From Deltaproteobacteria bacterium (GTDB taxonomy: Bacteria > Desulfobacterota > GWC2-55-46 > DRQE01), in assembly GCA_016219105.1 (NCBI GenBank), contig JACRCI010000047.1, forward strand, positions 1-46,014: DNA of 46,014 nucleotides. The letters run 5' to 3'. Shown piece by piece: positions 16,152-26,393 of the stretch (positions within the stretch are counted from its first letter, which is position 1; each line of letters begins with the position of its first letter). A program made the translations under genes and the position numbers. The notes under the pieces were generated by a model. It was given only the letters and a program-made list of their open reading frames with translations, was not told the origin of the DNA and did not search any database.

Positions 16152-17729
16152 TCAACTGCATATCCTGTTCCTTCCCTCCCGCTTTGCCCTGTAAAGGCGC
16201 GCGTCGGCCTTCCTCAAAAGCGAAAGGTGGTTTTTGCCGTCCGTCGGAAAGGTGGCGACCCCGCCGCTTAAGGTAACGGTCCTGTTCGGCATCGGGTACT
16301 TTTCTATCTCGCCTATGAGCCTGCGGCCGAAGGCATGTGCCCCTTCTTTTTTAATCTGCGGCATTATTATGCAGAACTCCTCGCCGCCGAAACGGCCCAC
16401 GGTGTCGGTCATCCTCGTGTTTTTCTTCAAAAGCCTCGCTATTGATTTCAAAATCTTGTTGCCCTCGAGGTGGCCGAACGTGTCGTTATATTCCTTGAAG
16501 CTGTCTATGTCGAGCATAATCAGCGAAAGTATGTAGTTGTGCCGCGCGGCCCCCTGTATCTCCTTCTGCAGCTGCTCCATGAGGAAGCGCTGGTTGTAGA
16601 GGCCGGTAAGCCCGTCGGTTATGCTCAGAAGGCGCGTCTCCTCGAGCGCCTTTACCCTCTCCATGGTAAGGCCCGCGTATATGGTAAGGAGCGAAAAAAG
16701 AGAGATGTCCTCGGCCCTGAACCTGCGCTTCTTGAAATCGTTGACGTATAGCACCCCGACGATCCTCCCCTCCATCGTGAGCGGGGCCGCAAGCAGCGTC
16801 CTCACGCCCTCTTTGAGAAGCACCGGGTTGGGTTTTGAAAACTCCCTCATATCCGGTATGAAGAGCGGGCCTTCGTGGTTCACGACGGTGTGCGTCAGCC
16901 CGCCGTCCCTTATGTTCCACCTCGCGACCTTCTTGAAATCGGCGCTGAAGCCCTTGGACGCGACAAGCATCATGTCCTCTCTTTTCTCGTCGAAAAGCGC
17001 GATCGAGCCGGCCGGCGTGTCCGTAAGCTTCGTGGCGTAATCTATTATCGCGTATCCCGCGGCGTTAACGCTGTCTATGCTCTCGACGACAAGCCCGAGG
17101 TGATAGAGGGCTTCGTGTTCCTTGAGGAGCTTTTCCCTTTCCTCCGCCCGTTTTCTGCGCTCCTCGAACATCTGCCACATTATCTTGGCGGAGACCCCTC
17201 CCATAAGCTCGGTAGAGGCCGGGATTGACCTCCTCAGGTCTTCCGCTATCTTCGTGGAGCCGGTCAGGTTTATTACCACGTCCACCTTCCTGTCGAGGAA
17301 GAACCTGTAATCCTCGGCCGTCGGTATGCCTGCCTCCCTTGCGATTATAATGCCCGGAGCCGAGGGGTTCCTGTCCGCGGTCCACTCCACCTTGACCGAG
17401 GGGTTTTCCCTGAAAAGGTTAAGGACCGCCGTCCCGCCCCTGCCGCATCCCACTATGCCGACGCTCATCATGGGCCCGAACTCTTCGGCCACGGCCGGCT
17501 TTGGCGACGGGAGCATCCCCATCCCGATGGCCTGGCTCACGGCCTGGGCGCGGCTCGTGACGTTCAGCTTCTTCATGATGCTTTTGAGATGGTACTTGGA
17601 GGTCCACACGGATTTGCCTATTATGACGCCTATCTCATCGTTGGTCTTGCCCTCCTGCACCCAGCGCAGTATTTCTATCTCTTTGGGAGTCAGCGCCGTC
17701 GGTCCCTTTTTTGTCTTGCCCCTTGCCAT
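16152..17729 (-). CDS. LuxR-type HTH / Rossmann / GAF / GGDEF multidomain regulator
   Basis: This 525-residue protein joins four domains. A LuxR-type helix-turn-helix (about 13-70, LTPKEIEILRWVQEGKTNDEIG) comes first. A Rossmann NAD(P)-binding module (about 88-205) follows, with the GxGxxG loop VGIVGCGRGG and an oxidoreductase-like VDVVINLTGS. After a short coiled coil come a GAF domain (about 220-355) and a GGDEF domain ending in GRFGGEEFCIIM. The GGEEF site and a preceding RMTD (an RxxD inhibitory site, five residues before GGEEF) suggest an active, product-inhibited diguanylate cyclase. I chose ATG 17729, eight bases after GGGGG; ATG 17765 is the alternative. It converges with ligA. The combination is unusual. 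Confidence 0.85.
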   Translation of the reverse strand: MARGKTKKGPTALTPKEIEILRWVQEGKTNDEIGVIIGKSVWTSKYHLKSIMKKLNVTSRAQAVSQAIGMGMLPSPKPAVAEEFGPMMSVGIVGCGRGGTAVLNLFRENPSVKVEWTADRNPSAPGIIIAREAGIPTAEDYRFFLDRKVDVVINLTGSTKIAEDLRRSIPASTELMGGVSAKIMWQMFEERRKRAEEREKLLKEHEALYHLGLVVESIDSVNAAGYAIIDYATKLTDTPAGSIALFDEKREDMMLVASKGFSADFKKVARWNIRDGGLTHTVVNHEGPLFIPDMREFSKPNPVLLKEGVRTLLAAPLTMEGRIVGVLYVNDFKKRRFRAEDISLFSLLTIYAGLTMERVKALEETRLLSITDGLTGLYNQRFLMEQLQKEIQGAARHNYILSLIMLDIDSFKEYNDTFGHLEGNKILKSIARLLKKNTRMTDTVGRFGGEEFCIIMPQIKKEGAHAFGRRLIGEIEKYPMPNRTVTLSGGVATFPTDGKNHLSLLRKADARLYRAKREGRNRICS

Positions 17730-17893
17730 TCGGTCTACCCCCAAGCATCTTAAAGATGGTGGCATAAATAAGCGTCACTGAAAGACCTATTCGTATAACC
17801 CGCAGGCCCAGGCACGGTCAACTACCCGAACGGGCAGCATTCAGCTACAGGTAAAATAAAAACAGCGGGTGCCGCGGCAATGGGGCAGGAACG

Positions 17894-18418
17894 CTACCTT
17901 GAGTGCCTGTCGGCCACCTTTGTCGCGCCGTAGGAGTCGGGCTTGGTCACGGCCGCATAGCCGCTGCCTGTAACCATCCCAACCACCTCTTTGATAATAT
18001 CCCGTGTCTCGCCCTTCGTGCCGACGTCGAGGTGTATCTCCACCGGCAGAAGTTTGCAGCCGTTCTCGGACATTTTCGTTTTCATAAAAGAGGCGAGTTC
18101 AATGCTCATGGTCGTTTCGTAGAATATCCGCTGGCGGATATTGTCCATCTTCTTGTGGCGGGTCTTCCGGTAGAAATACCGGCCTCCGTGCCCCACCCTG
18201 TGGACGACCACGGCGGTCACGAAGTGCGTCTCCGCGGAGAGGAACGAATCGGTGCCTATAATCAGGTTATATCTGTAGTCAGCCCCTTCAGAGACGTATT
18301 CGACCACCCTTAAGAACATCTCCTCATCGGTAAGCCTGCCGAAGGTGGGGCTCAAAAAATCCTTCTGAATTTTTCCCGCGCATTGAACGGGGTCAGCGTC
18401 TTGTTTTGAGGAGGTCAT
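17894..18418 (-). CDS. YkuK/DUF458-family ribonuclease H-like protein
   Basis: The 174-residue protein matches the YkuK (DUF458) family, thought to have an RNase H-like fold: LIIGTDSF, FVTAVVVHRVGHGGRYFYRK, and EIHLDVGTKGETRDIIKEVVGMV with a Gly-rich GSGYAAVTKPDSYGA end. Conserved acidic residues sit in GTDS and LDVG. The biochemical role is not established; sporulation or RNA metabolism has been guessed for relatives. ATG 18418 is used; a TTG at 18421 lies exactly six bases after a -10 box. The 164 bp between it and the LuxR-GGDEF gene hold nothing I recognise. Confidence 0.8.
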   Translation of the reverse strand: MTSSKQDADPVQCAGKIQKDFLSPTFGRLTDEEMFLRVVEYVSEGADYRYNLIIGTDSFLSAETHFVTAVVVHRVGHGGRYFYRKTRHKKMDNIRQRIFYETTMSIELASFMKTKMSENGCKLLPVEIHLDVGTKGETRDIIKEVVGMVTGSGYAAVTKPDSYGATKVADRHSR

Positions 18419-18427
18419 CAATTTTGA

Positions 18428-18456
18428 ATCTTACAATAAAATGTTAAAGAAAACAA
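18428..18456 (-). promoter_or_regulatory. Promoter for the ykuK-like gene, possibly leaderless
   Basis: On the minus strand TTGTTT (18451-18456), 17 nt, TAAGAT (18428-18433). A TTG codon starts six bases after the -10 box and ATG nine bases after. No ribosome site. Confidence 0.45.
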
Positions 18457-18524
18457 GGGATTTAAGCTCCACAATCCGCCGCGGACCGGAAGGCCCGCGG
18501 CCCGTAAACCCCATGACTGAATAA

Positions 18525-21122
<2,598 letters not shown>

Positions 21123-21151
21123 AAACACCGAACGGAACAGGGGCATCTCCA

Positions 21152-21976
21152 ATGACAAGGGACAAATCGCAGAAGGTCGGCATATACGTTGACGTGGCCA
21201 ATATAACCCGCAACGGCGGCTACGGCATGAGGTTCGACATCTTAAGGGATTTCGCCTGCCGCGAGAACGGCGAGCCCATAAGGATGAACGCCTACGTCGC
21301 CTATGACGAGGAACGCGCGAAGAAAGACCGCGAATACAAGGACCGCACGTTTAATTTCCATTCCGCCCTCAGGGACTTCGGCTACAAGGTGATGGAAAAG
21401 ATAGTCACATGGTACGTTGACGAGGGAGGGTCCCGTTACGGCAAGGCCAACGCGGACCTCGACATGGCCGTTGACGCGCTCTTGCAGTCGGAAAACCTCG
21501 ACAGGGTGCTTATCGCGACCGGGGACGGGGATTTCATACAGGTCGTAAGGGCGCTTCAGAACAGGGGCTGCAGGGTGGAGGTTATAGCCTTCCAGAACAT
21601 ATCCTCCCAGCTCAAAAGGGAGGCGGACCTCTTCATGTCCGGCTACCTGATACCAAACCTTCTCCCGATAGAAGGCGCGGAGATGAAAAAGTGGGGAGAT
21701 GTAGGCTCTAAGGCCCGCGGGATATGCTACAGCTATAATCGTGAAAAAGGCTTCGGGTTCATGCGTTTCCTCGACCATATAGGCCCGGGGCTGTGGATAA
21801 CTGACACGCGCAGGGAAGACACTCCCTACAAAACGGCCTTTGCCCACGAATCCAACTTCGACAAGGCGATAGACATGGGACAACTCCCAAACCGGGAACA
21901 TATCTTCGAGTTCGACGTGGTAAAAGGGGAAAAGGGACTTCAGGCCACTAACATAAGAAGGATCTATCCGTCTTAA
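21152..21976 (+). CDS. NYN-domain (LabA/DUF88) protein with C-terminal cold-shock-like domain
   Basis: In this 274-residue protein an N-terminal NYN/PIN-like nuclease domain (about 8-165) shows YVDVANI, the acidic NADLDMAVDAL and ATGDGDFIQVVRAL, all consistent with a metal-dependent RNase fold. A C-terminal cold-shock-like beta barrel (about 188-272) reads RGICYSYNREKGFGFMRF...VFAHESNF-like and FEFDVVKGEKGLQATNI. Related LabA-type proteins act in RNA control. It is 29 bp after gyrB with AGGGG upstream, probably in the same transcript, and ends at a terminator shared with the tatC end. Confidence 0.85.
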   Translation: MTRDKSQKVGIYVDVANITRNGGYGMRFDILRDFACRENGEPIRMNAYVAYDEERAKKDREYKDRTFNFHSALRDFGYKVMEKIVTWYVDEGGSRYGKANADLDMAVDALLQSENLDRVLIATGDGDFIQVVRALQNRGCRVEVIAFQNISSQLKREADLFMSGYLIPNLLPIEGAEMKKWGDVGSKARGICYSYNREKGFGFMRFLDHIGPGLWITDTRREDTPYKTAFAHESNFDKAIDMGQLPNREHIFEFDVVKGEKGLQATNIRRIYPS

Positions 21977-21985
21977 GACGACCAC

Positions 21986-22012
21986 GGCTCAAGCGCCTTC
22001 AGCCTTTTTTTT
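21986..22012 (+). terminator. Terminator after the NYN gene, overlapping the tatC 3' end
   Basis: GGCTcAAG pairs with CTTcAGCC around CGC, followed by eight T (22005-22012). It ends plus-strand transcription from gyrB-NYN and lies over the last codons of tatC. Confidence 0.7.
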
Positions 22013-22732
22013 CTTCCCGAATATAAGCGCGAGGATAACCCCCATGGCGTAAAGGATAAGGAGCGGCACGCTCAGAAGCAACTGGCTGAACACGTCCGGA
22101 GGGGTGAATATCGCCCCTACCACAAAAATACCGATCACCGCATACCTCCAGTAATAAAGCAGCATCCTCGCATCCACCACCCCGAGCCTCGCCAGAACGA
22201 GCATCAAAAGCGGCAGCTCGAACGCCGCCCCGAAGGCGATGATAGTTTTTGCCGCAAGCGACAGATAAAGGTCCATTGAGATGAACGGGACGAGCTCGGG
22301 GGTCGAGAAACTCAAAAGGTATTTGAAGCCGAAGGGGAATATCACCTTGTAGGCGAAGACCGAGCCTGCGGAAAAAAGCGCGAGCGAGAAGGCGACCAGC
22401 GCCCCGAACCAGAGTTTTTCGTCCCTGTAAAGCCCGGGCGCGACAAACGCCCACATCTGGTATAGGACGACCGGGCTTGATATCATAACGGCCGCTCCGA
22501 ACGCTATCTTGAGATATACGAAAAAAGGCTCGCCGACCCCGGTAAAGGTTATGAACCTGTGCTCATTAGGCAGGTTGGAAAGGAGCGGTTTTGCGAGGAA
22601 GGAATAAAGCTCTGCAGACCATGTGTAGGTCAATAAAAAGGCCACTCCCACGGCGAGGAGCGCTATCATGAACCTCCGCCTGAGTTCCCTAAGGTGCCCT
22701 ACAAGGGGCATATTTTGGTAGTCTTCGGCCAT
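21989..22732 (-). CDS. tatC: Sec-independent protein translocase TatC
   Basis: TatC binds twin-arginine signal peptides. The 247-residue protein has six hydrophobic segments, the N-terminal MPLVGHLRELRRR motif, the conserved F..P.F loop with FVAPGLYRDEK, FELPLLMLVLARLGVV, and FTPPDVFSQLLLSVPLLILY in the last helices. It begins nine bases after the tatB stop and is co-transcribed with it. Its 3' end converges with the NYN gene. Confidence 0.96.
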   Translation of the reverse strand: MAEDYQNMPLVGHLRELRRRFMIALLAVGVAFLLTYTWSAELYSFLAKPLLSNLPNEHRFITFTGVGEPFFVYLKIAFGAAVMISSPVVLYQMWAFVAPGLYRDEKLWFGALVAFSLALFSAGSVFAYKVIFPFGFKYLLSFSTPELVPFISMDLYLSLAAKTIIAFGAAFELPLLMLVLARLGVVDARMLLYYWRYAVIGIFVVGAIFTPPDVFSQLLLSVPLLILYAMGVILALIFGKKKKAEGA

Positions 22733-22741
22733 TCACCAATA

Positions 22742-22993
22742 TTATCTCCCCCCGGCTTCGTCCCCTTCTTTTTCAACCTTTCGAGCCGCCTCGCCTTTTC
22801 CCGGCCCATCAACCCCAACGGACGCCTCTTTCTCCAATTCAAGGAGGCTCACCCTCACCTCCCGGCCCGCCTTCTTGAACTCGTTGAACACCTTTGCGGC
22901 CGACTTTACCATTTCCGGCATCTTCTCGGGACCCATGACGATGAGGGCGATGACCGCTATGAGCAATAACTCTCCAATCCCTATGCCGAACAT
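22742..22993 (-). CDS. tatB: Sec-independent translocase protein TatB (TatA/B family)
   Basis: The 83-residue protein has one N-terminal transmembrane helix (MFGIGIGELLLIAVIALIV), the glycine/proline hinge MGPEKMPEM, an amphipathic helix (VKSAAKVFNEFKKAGREV) and a charged tail. A FGIG start and GPEKMP hinge favour TatB over TatA. GGAGGGG lies eight bases before ATG 22993; the longer frame reaching 23197 would cross the dispersed repeat and is rejected. No separate tatA is in the window. Confidence 0.9.
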   Translation of the reverse strand: MFGIGIGELLLIAVIALIVMGPEKMPEMVKSAAKVFNEFKKAGREVRVSLLELEKEASVGVDGPGKGEAARKVEKEGDEAGGR

Positions 22994-23071
22994 CTTTAGA
23001 CCCCTCCGCGGTGTTTCCTCTCGCCGCCGCAATGGGCGGGCGCGCGCCAAAAAAAAGTAATGATAAATCTT

Positions 23072-23077
23072 ATTATA
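23072..23077 (-). promoter_or_regulatory. Possible -10 box for tatB-tatC
   Basis: TATAAT on the minus strand, about 75 nt before tatB; no convincing -35 box. The gap 22994-23325 also holds the two-hairpin repeat and the promoter of the divergent deacetylase gene. Confidence 0.35.
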
Positions 23078-23151
23078 ACGCGGCCATTCTTTCAATACAT
23101 TTCTCCGCATAAACGGTTCCTCCGCGCAAGGCCGTGAAAAAACCTGAAAAG

Positions 23152-23291
23152 TGAACGGAATGCCCGCCGCAATCCCTCCCCTTAAGGGGAGGGTCAAGGC
23201 GGGCTATACAAACGACAACTTCCTTAACCGTCGAAGAATCTCCGCCATCTATGCCTGCCCCGTACTTGATACGGGGGCGGAGTTCTTCAAT
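23152..23291 (-). repeat. Two-hairpin dispersed repeat, copy B (140 bp), upstream of tatB
   Basis: Inverted near-identical copy of 377-515, with the same two hairpins (CCCGTATCAAGTACGGG-bearing and CCCTCCCC/GGGGAGGG-bearing). On the minus strand it points towards tatB, the same orientation relative to the gene as copy A has to nhaD. Its outer edge abuts the TTGACG box of the divergent deacetylase promoter. Confidence 0.8.
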
Positions 23292-23319
23292 TGACGCGCC
23301 GGAGGAAAAATGGTAAAGT
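23291..23319 (+). promoter_or_regulatory. Promoter for the first polysaccharide deacetylase, probably leaderless
   Basis: TTGACG (23291-23296), a 17-nt spacer and TAAAGT (23314-23319), then six bases to ATG 23326. A GGAGG inside the spacer faces an ATG at 23310 in another frame and would be outside the transcript. Confidence 0.6.
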
Positions 23320-23325
23320 CCGTTC

Positions 23326-24423
23326 ATGCTCGATTCTTTCCGCATGGAAAGATTGAAGGAGATGATAAAAAAACCGTTCCCGGCCCTGGCGAGGCCCGTG
23401 GGCACAATAAGACCGTTACCCTTGAAAACAGTCCTTGCCTCTATCGCCCTCTCCGTTTTTTTCCTTCATACTCACCTCGCATGGCCGGCTGACAGGACGG
23501 TCCATACCGCCGTCATTGCCCCGGAAATGCCGGAAAACGAAATGCCCATGCCCGCGGCCATCACCCTCTCCATTGCTACTTTCGGAAAAGCAGGATATTC
23601 CACGGCCCTCAGTGGCAGGCCGGCATGGCCATCTAACGGGAACGTCCCTCCCGACATCACGCGCGGCCCAGCCAAAGGCATGGAAATAGCCCTCACGTTC
23701 GACGGAGGGTCGGAGGCGGACGACGCCGAAATGATCCTCTCCACCCTCAGGGAGAAAGGGATAAGGACAACGCTATTCCTGACCGGGAGTTTCATGGAAA
23801 AATACCCGTGGCTCGTGAAAAGGATGGTGGAGGACGGACACGAGATAGGCAACCACACGATGAACCACCCACACCTTACGGACTACGAAAGAAGCTACCG
23901 CCAGACGACGAGCCACGGGGTTACGAAGGAGTTCCTCCAGACGGAACTGAGGGAGACCTCGCGGATTTTCACCTCTATAACCGGAGGCAGGATGGCGGGT
24001 ATGTGGCGGGCGCCTTACGGAGAAATAAACGATGAGATACGGCAGTGGGCGTTTGAAGAAGGCTACATGCACGTCGGCTGGACGTCCGACTATAAAAGGA
24101 GGGAAAGCCTCGACACCCTCGACTGGGTTTGCGACAGCTCCTCAAAACATTACCTCACCTCCGGAGAGATAAAAGACAGGATACTCAACTTCGGCATGGA
24201 CAAAGGGGGCCTCGGGGGCGGCATAATCCTCATGCACCTCGGGACCGAACGCGCGGGAGACAGGGTATCGGGAAAACTCGGCGAGATAATAGACGCGCTC
24301 AGGGAGAGGGGCTACGGTTTCGTTAAGGTATCAGCGCTCATAAAAGGGGATGAAAGGCTTAAACCCTTTATGGCCGGGGTAATAGCGCTGAGCGGAAAAG
24401 TTCCTGGAAAGGCCGCGCAATGA
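23326..24423 (+). CDS. Polysaccharide deacetylase (NodB homology domain), secreted
   Basis: The 365-residue protein has a hydrophobic export segment (about 34-55, TVLASIALSVFFLHTHLAW). The NodB fold follows from about 118: ALTFDGGSEADDAE (metal/catalytic D-D motif as DGG), HEIGNHTMNHP with the two metal-binding His, WRAPYGE, and LMHLGTERAG near the end. It probably removes N-acetyl groups from peptidoglycan or exopolysaccharide in the periplasm. ATG 23326 stands six bases after a -10 box, settling the start. Residues near 54 and 98 (PAWPSNG) coincide with decayed copies of the 21-nt hairpin repeat. Confidence 0.87.
   Translation: MLDSFRMERLKEMIKKPFPALARPVGTIRPLPLKTVLASIALSVFFLHTHLAWPADRTVHTAVIAPEMPENEMPMPAAITLSIATFGKAGYSTALSGRPAWPSNGNVPPDITRGPAKGMEIALTFDGGSEADDAEMILSTLREKGIRTTLFLTGSFMEKYPWLVKRMVEDGHEIGNHTMNHPHLTDYERSYRQTTSHGVTKEFLQTELRETSRIFTSITGGRMAGMWRAPYGEINDEIRQWAFEEGYMHVGWTSDYKRRESLDTLDWVCDSSSKHYLTSGEIKDRILNFGMDKGGLGGGIILMHLGTERAGDRVSGKLGEIIDALRERGYGFVKVSALIKGDERLKPFMAGVIALSGKVPGKAAQ
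23476..23496 (+). repeat. Decayed 21-nt hairpin repeat in the deacetylase signal region
   Basis: CATGGCCGGCTG matches the loop, right arm and start of the tail; the left arm has diverged. It encodes AWPAD in the same frame as the PAWPAGG copies. Confidence 0.3.
23620..23640 (+). repeat. Decayed 21-nt hairpin repeat in the deacetylase gene
   Basis: Arm CCGGC and loop ATG are followed by a mutated right arm and tail ending in GGG. It encodes PAWPSNG, aligned in frame with PAWPAGG in rarA. Confidence 0.4.
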
Positions 24424-24432
24424 ACGGTCAGA

Positions 24433-24453
24433 CCATCCAGCCGGCCATGCCGG
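24433..24453 (-). repeat. 21-nt hairpin repeat unit between the deacetylase gene and resB
   Basis: Minus strand: arm CCGGC, loop ATG, arm GCCGG, tail CTGGATGG. It occupies most of the 33-bp gap between two convergent genes. Confidence 0.7.
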
Positions 24454-24456
24454 AGA

Positions 24457-25503
24457 CTAACCCCTCGTTCTGAAAAGCTCCCCCTTCTCCCCCCTTGAGA
24501 AAAGCAGCAGCACCATCCCCGCCGTCAGCACGAAAGAGCCCGCTATTATGAACCATATGCCCGGGTCTTTGTTTATCGTAAAAACCGCGTAAGGTGAAAC
24601 GATATGGTTAACGAGGGTTATGGTCTTGCCGCCTATACTTACGCCGCCTCCGGGCCGCGAAACATCGAGAAACCCGCTTTCGTTGTCATCAATCGAGGTT
24701 ATCTCCTGATACGGGTTACGGTACTGGCCGGAGCGCGAATAGGGTCTGCCTTCCACGTCAAAGGCCATGTCGGGGTACAGCGCGCCGAGCGAATACCGTT
24801 TCCCGTCAGCGGTTACGAAGCCTTTGCCGAAGCCGGCCTCTTTCCTTTCGCCGGATGCATCGAGGAGAAATCCCGTAACAGAGCGGCCGTGGTCAACGTA
24901 ATAAAAGGCCATACCGCGGTATATAAGGGGGCTGTTCGGGCGTATCCCGCCTTTTTTTACCTCGGTGCCGCCCTTTAAAAGGGTAACGGCCGAGGAAAGG
25001 CTCTCCACCTCTCCCGCGTCGTCGAACCTTACGTCAACGCCGTCGAGGCGCATGGACAGGCCTTCCGCGTGGGGCACGGCGAGGGCCTCCCCCTTTACGA
25101 CGAGGTTGCCGTAGGACCTGAAGCCGTAGAGGCTGCCGGCGAGGTGTCCGAGAAGCGCTATCAGAAACCCCACGTGCACGGCCTGCGGCAGGAAGGACCT
25201 GAAAGGGCTTTTCTTCCTTATTATGAGGTAAAGCCTGTCCGCCGTGCATACCGCGGTATTCACGGCAAAAAGTGCGATGAGGAAGACGAAGATGAATATC
25301 CAGAGGGTCTTGCCGGGATGCTCCGTCCCGGAGGTAAAGAGCCACGGCAGGAGGATTTCTCTGTCGAGGGCGTCAAAAAAAGCGCGGTTACGCAGAACAA
25401 CCATTGAACCAACGGCCGCGTCAATGCACACGAGCGCGGCAAGCACTATCGTAAGCGTGGTGGAGGCGAAGAAATTCCATACGCGCTTGAAGAAACCCGT
25501 CAT
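24457..25503 (-). CDS. resB: ResB-like cytochrome c biogenesis protein
   Basis: The 348-residue membrane protein has an N-terminal pair of helices (FASTTLTIVLAALVCIDAAVGS), a third (WIFIFVFLIALFAVNTAVC), a fourth (VHVGFLIALLGHLAGSLYG), a large periplasmic domain (about 140-310) and a final helix (IWFIIAGSFVLTAGMVLLLF). This is the System II ResB layout: the protein works with the CcsA/ResC partner to present heme and apocytochrome. Length is on the short side. No ccsA is within the window. ATG 25503 stands six bases after a -10 box, and no ribosome site is visible. Confidence 0.85.
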   Translation of the reverse strand: MTGFFKRVWNFFASTTLTIVLAALVCIDAAVGSMVVLRNRAFFDALDREILLPWLFTSGTEHPGKTLWIFIFVFLIALFAVNTAVCTADRLYLIIRKKSPFRSFLPQAVHVGFLIALLGHLAGSLYGFRSYGNLVVKGEALAVPHAEGLSMRLDGVDVRFDDAGEVESLSSAVTLLKGGTEVKKGGIRPNSPLIYRGMAFYYVDHGRSVTGFLLDASGERKEAGFGKGFVTADGKRYSLGALYPDMAFDVEGRPYSRSGQYRNPYQEITSIDDNESGFLDVSRPGGGVSIGGKTITLVNHIVSPYAVFTINKDPGIWFIIAGSFVLTAGMVLLLFSRGEKGELFRTRG

Positions 25504-25509
25504 AAATGT

Positions 25510-25538
25510 TTTTTACCACAACCTCCCAGGGCTGTCAA
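25510..25538 (-). promoter_or_regulatory. Promoter for resB, probably leaderless
   Basis: Minus strand: TTGACA (25533-25538), a 17-nt spacer, TAAAAA (25510-25515), then six bases to the ATG. A hairpin repeat unit abuts the -35 box. Confidence 0.65.
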
Positions 25539-25559
25539 CGGAAGTGGCCGGCTGGTGGG
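25539..25559 (+). repeat. 21-nt hairpin repeat unit upstream of psiE
   Basis: Right arm GCCGG and tail CTGGTGGG are perfect, the left arm is mutated (CGGAA). It directly adjoins the resB -35 box. The rest of the resB-psiE gap (25560-25700) holds only a weak similar stretch near 25600 and no gene. Confidence 0.6.
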
Positions 25560-25700
25560 CCTCTATCGCGGCACATGCGCGCCGCACGAATGAACCTCCC
25601 CGGCGCCCGGCTGCGGGTATCATGGAATATCGTTCCAAACAATCCGAAGTAAGCTTCGAGGAATCAAACCCGCATCGCGTGACAAAACACAGGGCTTACC

Positions 25701-25728
25701 TTGACTTTTCTCATGGTTTTGTTAAACT
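25701..25728 (+). promoter_or_regulatory. Promoter for psiE
   Basis: TTGACT (25701-25706), a 16-nt spacer and TAAACT (25723-25728). The expected transcript start near 25735 lies after the TTG at 25729, so the ATG at 25768 is the likely start. Confidence 0.5.
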
Positions 25729-25767
25729 TTGAACGACCAAATACGCGAACAACCGGGAATAATCGCT

Positions 25768-26238
25768 ATGGAGACACCTGTAGAAACCAACGAACAGAAA
25801 AAGACCACAATCGAGAACCGCGTCATCGGCTGGTTCGGCCGGCTCTTCAGCTACCTCGACGATATCATCCTCATCATCGTAAGCCTCGGCATAATAGCCG
25901 TCGCGATAATCGTGATGTCGGAGGCCTTCTTCGACATATTCACGATCAGGGCGTATTCGGTCACCCACATAATCAGCGACCTGATGTTCGTGCTCATAAT
26001 CATGGAGCTCTTCAGGCAGGTCATGCGCCAGTTCCTGCGCCATCAGTTCTCGCTGAACCCCTTCCTCTTCATAGGCGTCATAGCGAGCATAAGGGGCATG
26101 CTGATAATGCAGATGGGCCTGGCCATGGGCGAGGTTGAATGGACGCGCGGGGTCATACAGGCCGGGGTATACGCCGTCATCGTATTGATCCTCGTTGTCT
26201 GCTACTACTTCACATCCAAGACCGAAAGGGCGCGATAG
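25768..26238 (+). CDS. psiE: PsiE-family (phosphate-starvation-inducible) membrane protein
   Basis: The 156-residue protein has four hydrophobic helices (LDDIILIIVSLGIIAVAIIVM, IISDLMFVLIIMELF, FLFIGVIASIRGMLIM, VIQAGVYAVIVLILVVCYYF), the PsiE layout, with RQVMRQFLRHQFSL in the middle loop. The function of PsiE is unknown beyond phosphate-starvation induction in E. coli. I prefer ATG 25768 over TTG 25729 because the promoter's predicted start lies between them. No Pho-box-like repeat is obvious. Confidence 0.8.
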   Translation: METPVETNEQKKTTIENRVIGWFGRLFSYLDDIILIIVSLGIIAVAIIVMSEAFFDIFTIRAYSVTHIISDLMFVLIIMELFRQVMRQFLRHQFSLNPFLFIGVIASIRGMLIMQMGLAMGEVEWTRGVIQAGVYAVIVLILVVCYYFTSKTERAR

Positions 26239-26288
26239 CATCGGCCCTTAAAACACCGGCCATGACCCTCCGTAAATCCCCCTCAGCC

Positions 26289-26316
26289 TTGACAAACCAG
26301 GCCCGGCGCCTATATT
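26289..26316 (+). promoter_or_regulatory. Promoter for the second deacetylase
   Basis: TTGACA (26289-26294), a 16-nt spacer and TATATT (26311-26316). The leader is about 70 nt and contains a hairpin at 26328-26350. Confidence 0.6.
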
Positions 26317-26327
26317 CGCATCATAAT

Positions 26328-26350
26328 CAAAGACCCGATAAAGGTCTTTG
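26328..26350 (+). other. Leader hairpin before the second deacetylase
   Basis: CAAAGACC pairs perfectly with GGTCTTTG around a 7-nt loop, just inside the predicted transcript. No T-run follows, so it is a 5'-UTR structure and not a terminator. Confidence 0.45.
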
Positions 26351-26393
26351 GCCGCCTGAAAGCCGGGCAATCTCAGTGAAAGGCGCTGTCTTT

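Noticed and set aside
22994..23197. N-terminal extension of the tatB frame
   Set aside because: It would add 68 residues before the TatB membrane helix, partly from the repeat; ATG 22993 with GGAGGGG is typical.
23310..23492. 60-codon open frame with a good GGAGG before its ATG, upstream of the deacetylase
   Set aside because: The ATG lies between the -35 and -10 boxes of the deacetylase promoter and would be outside the transcript; the peptide shows no family features.
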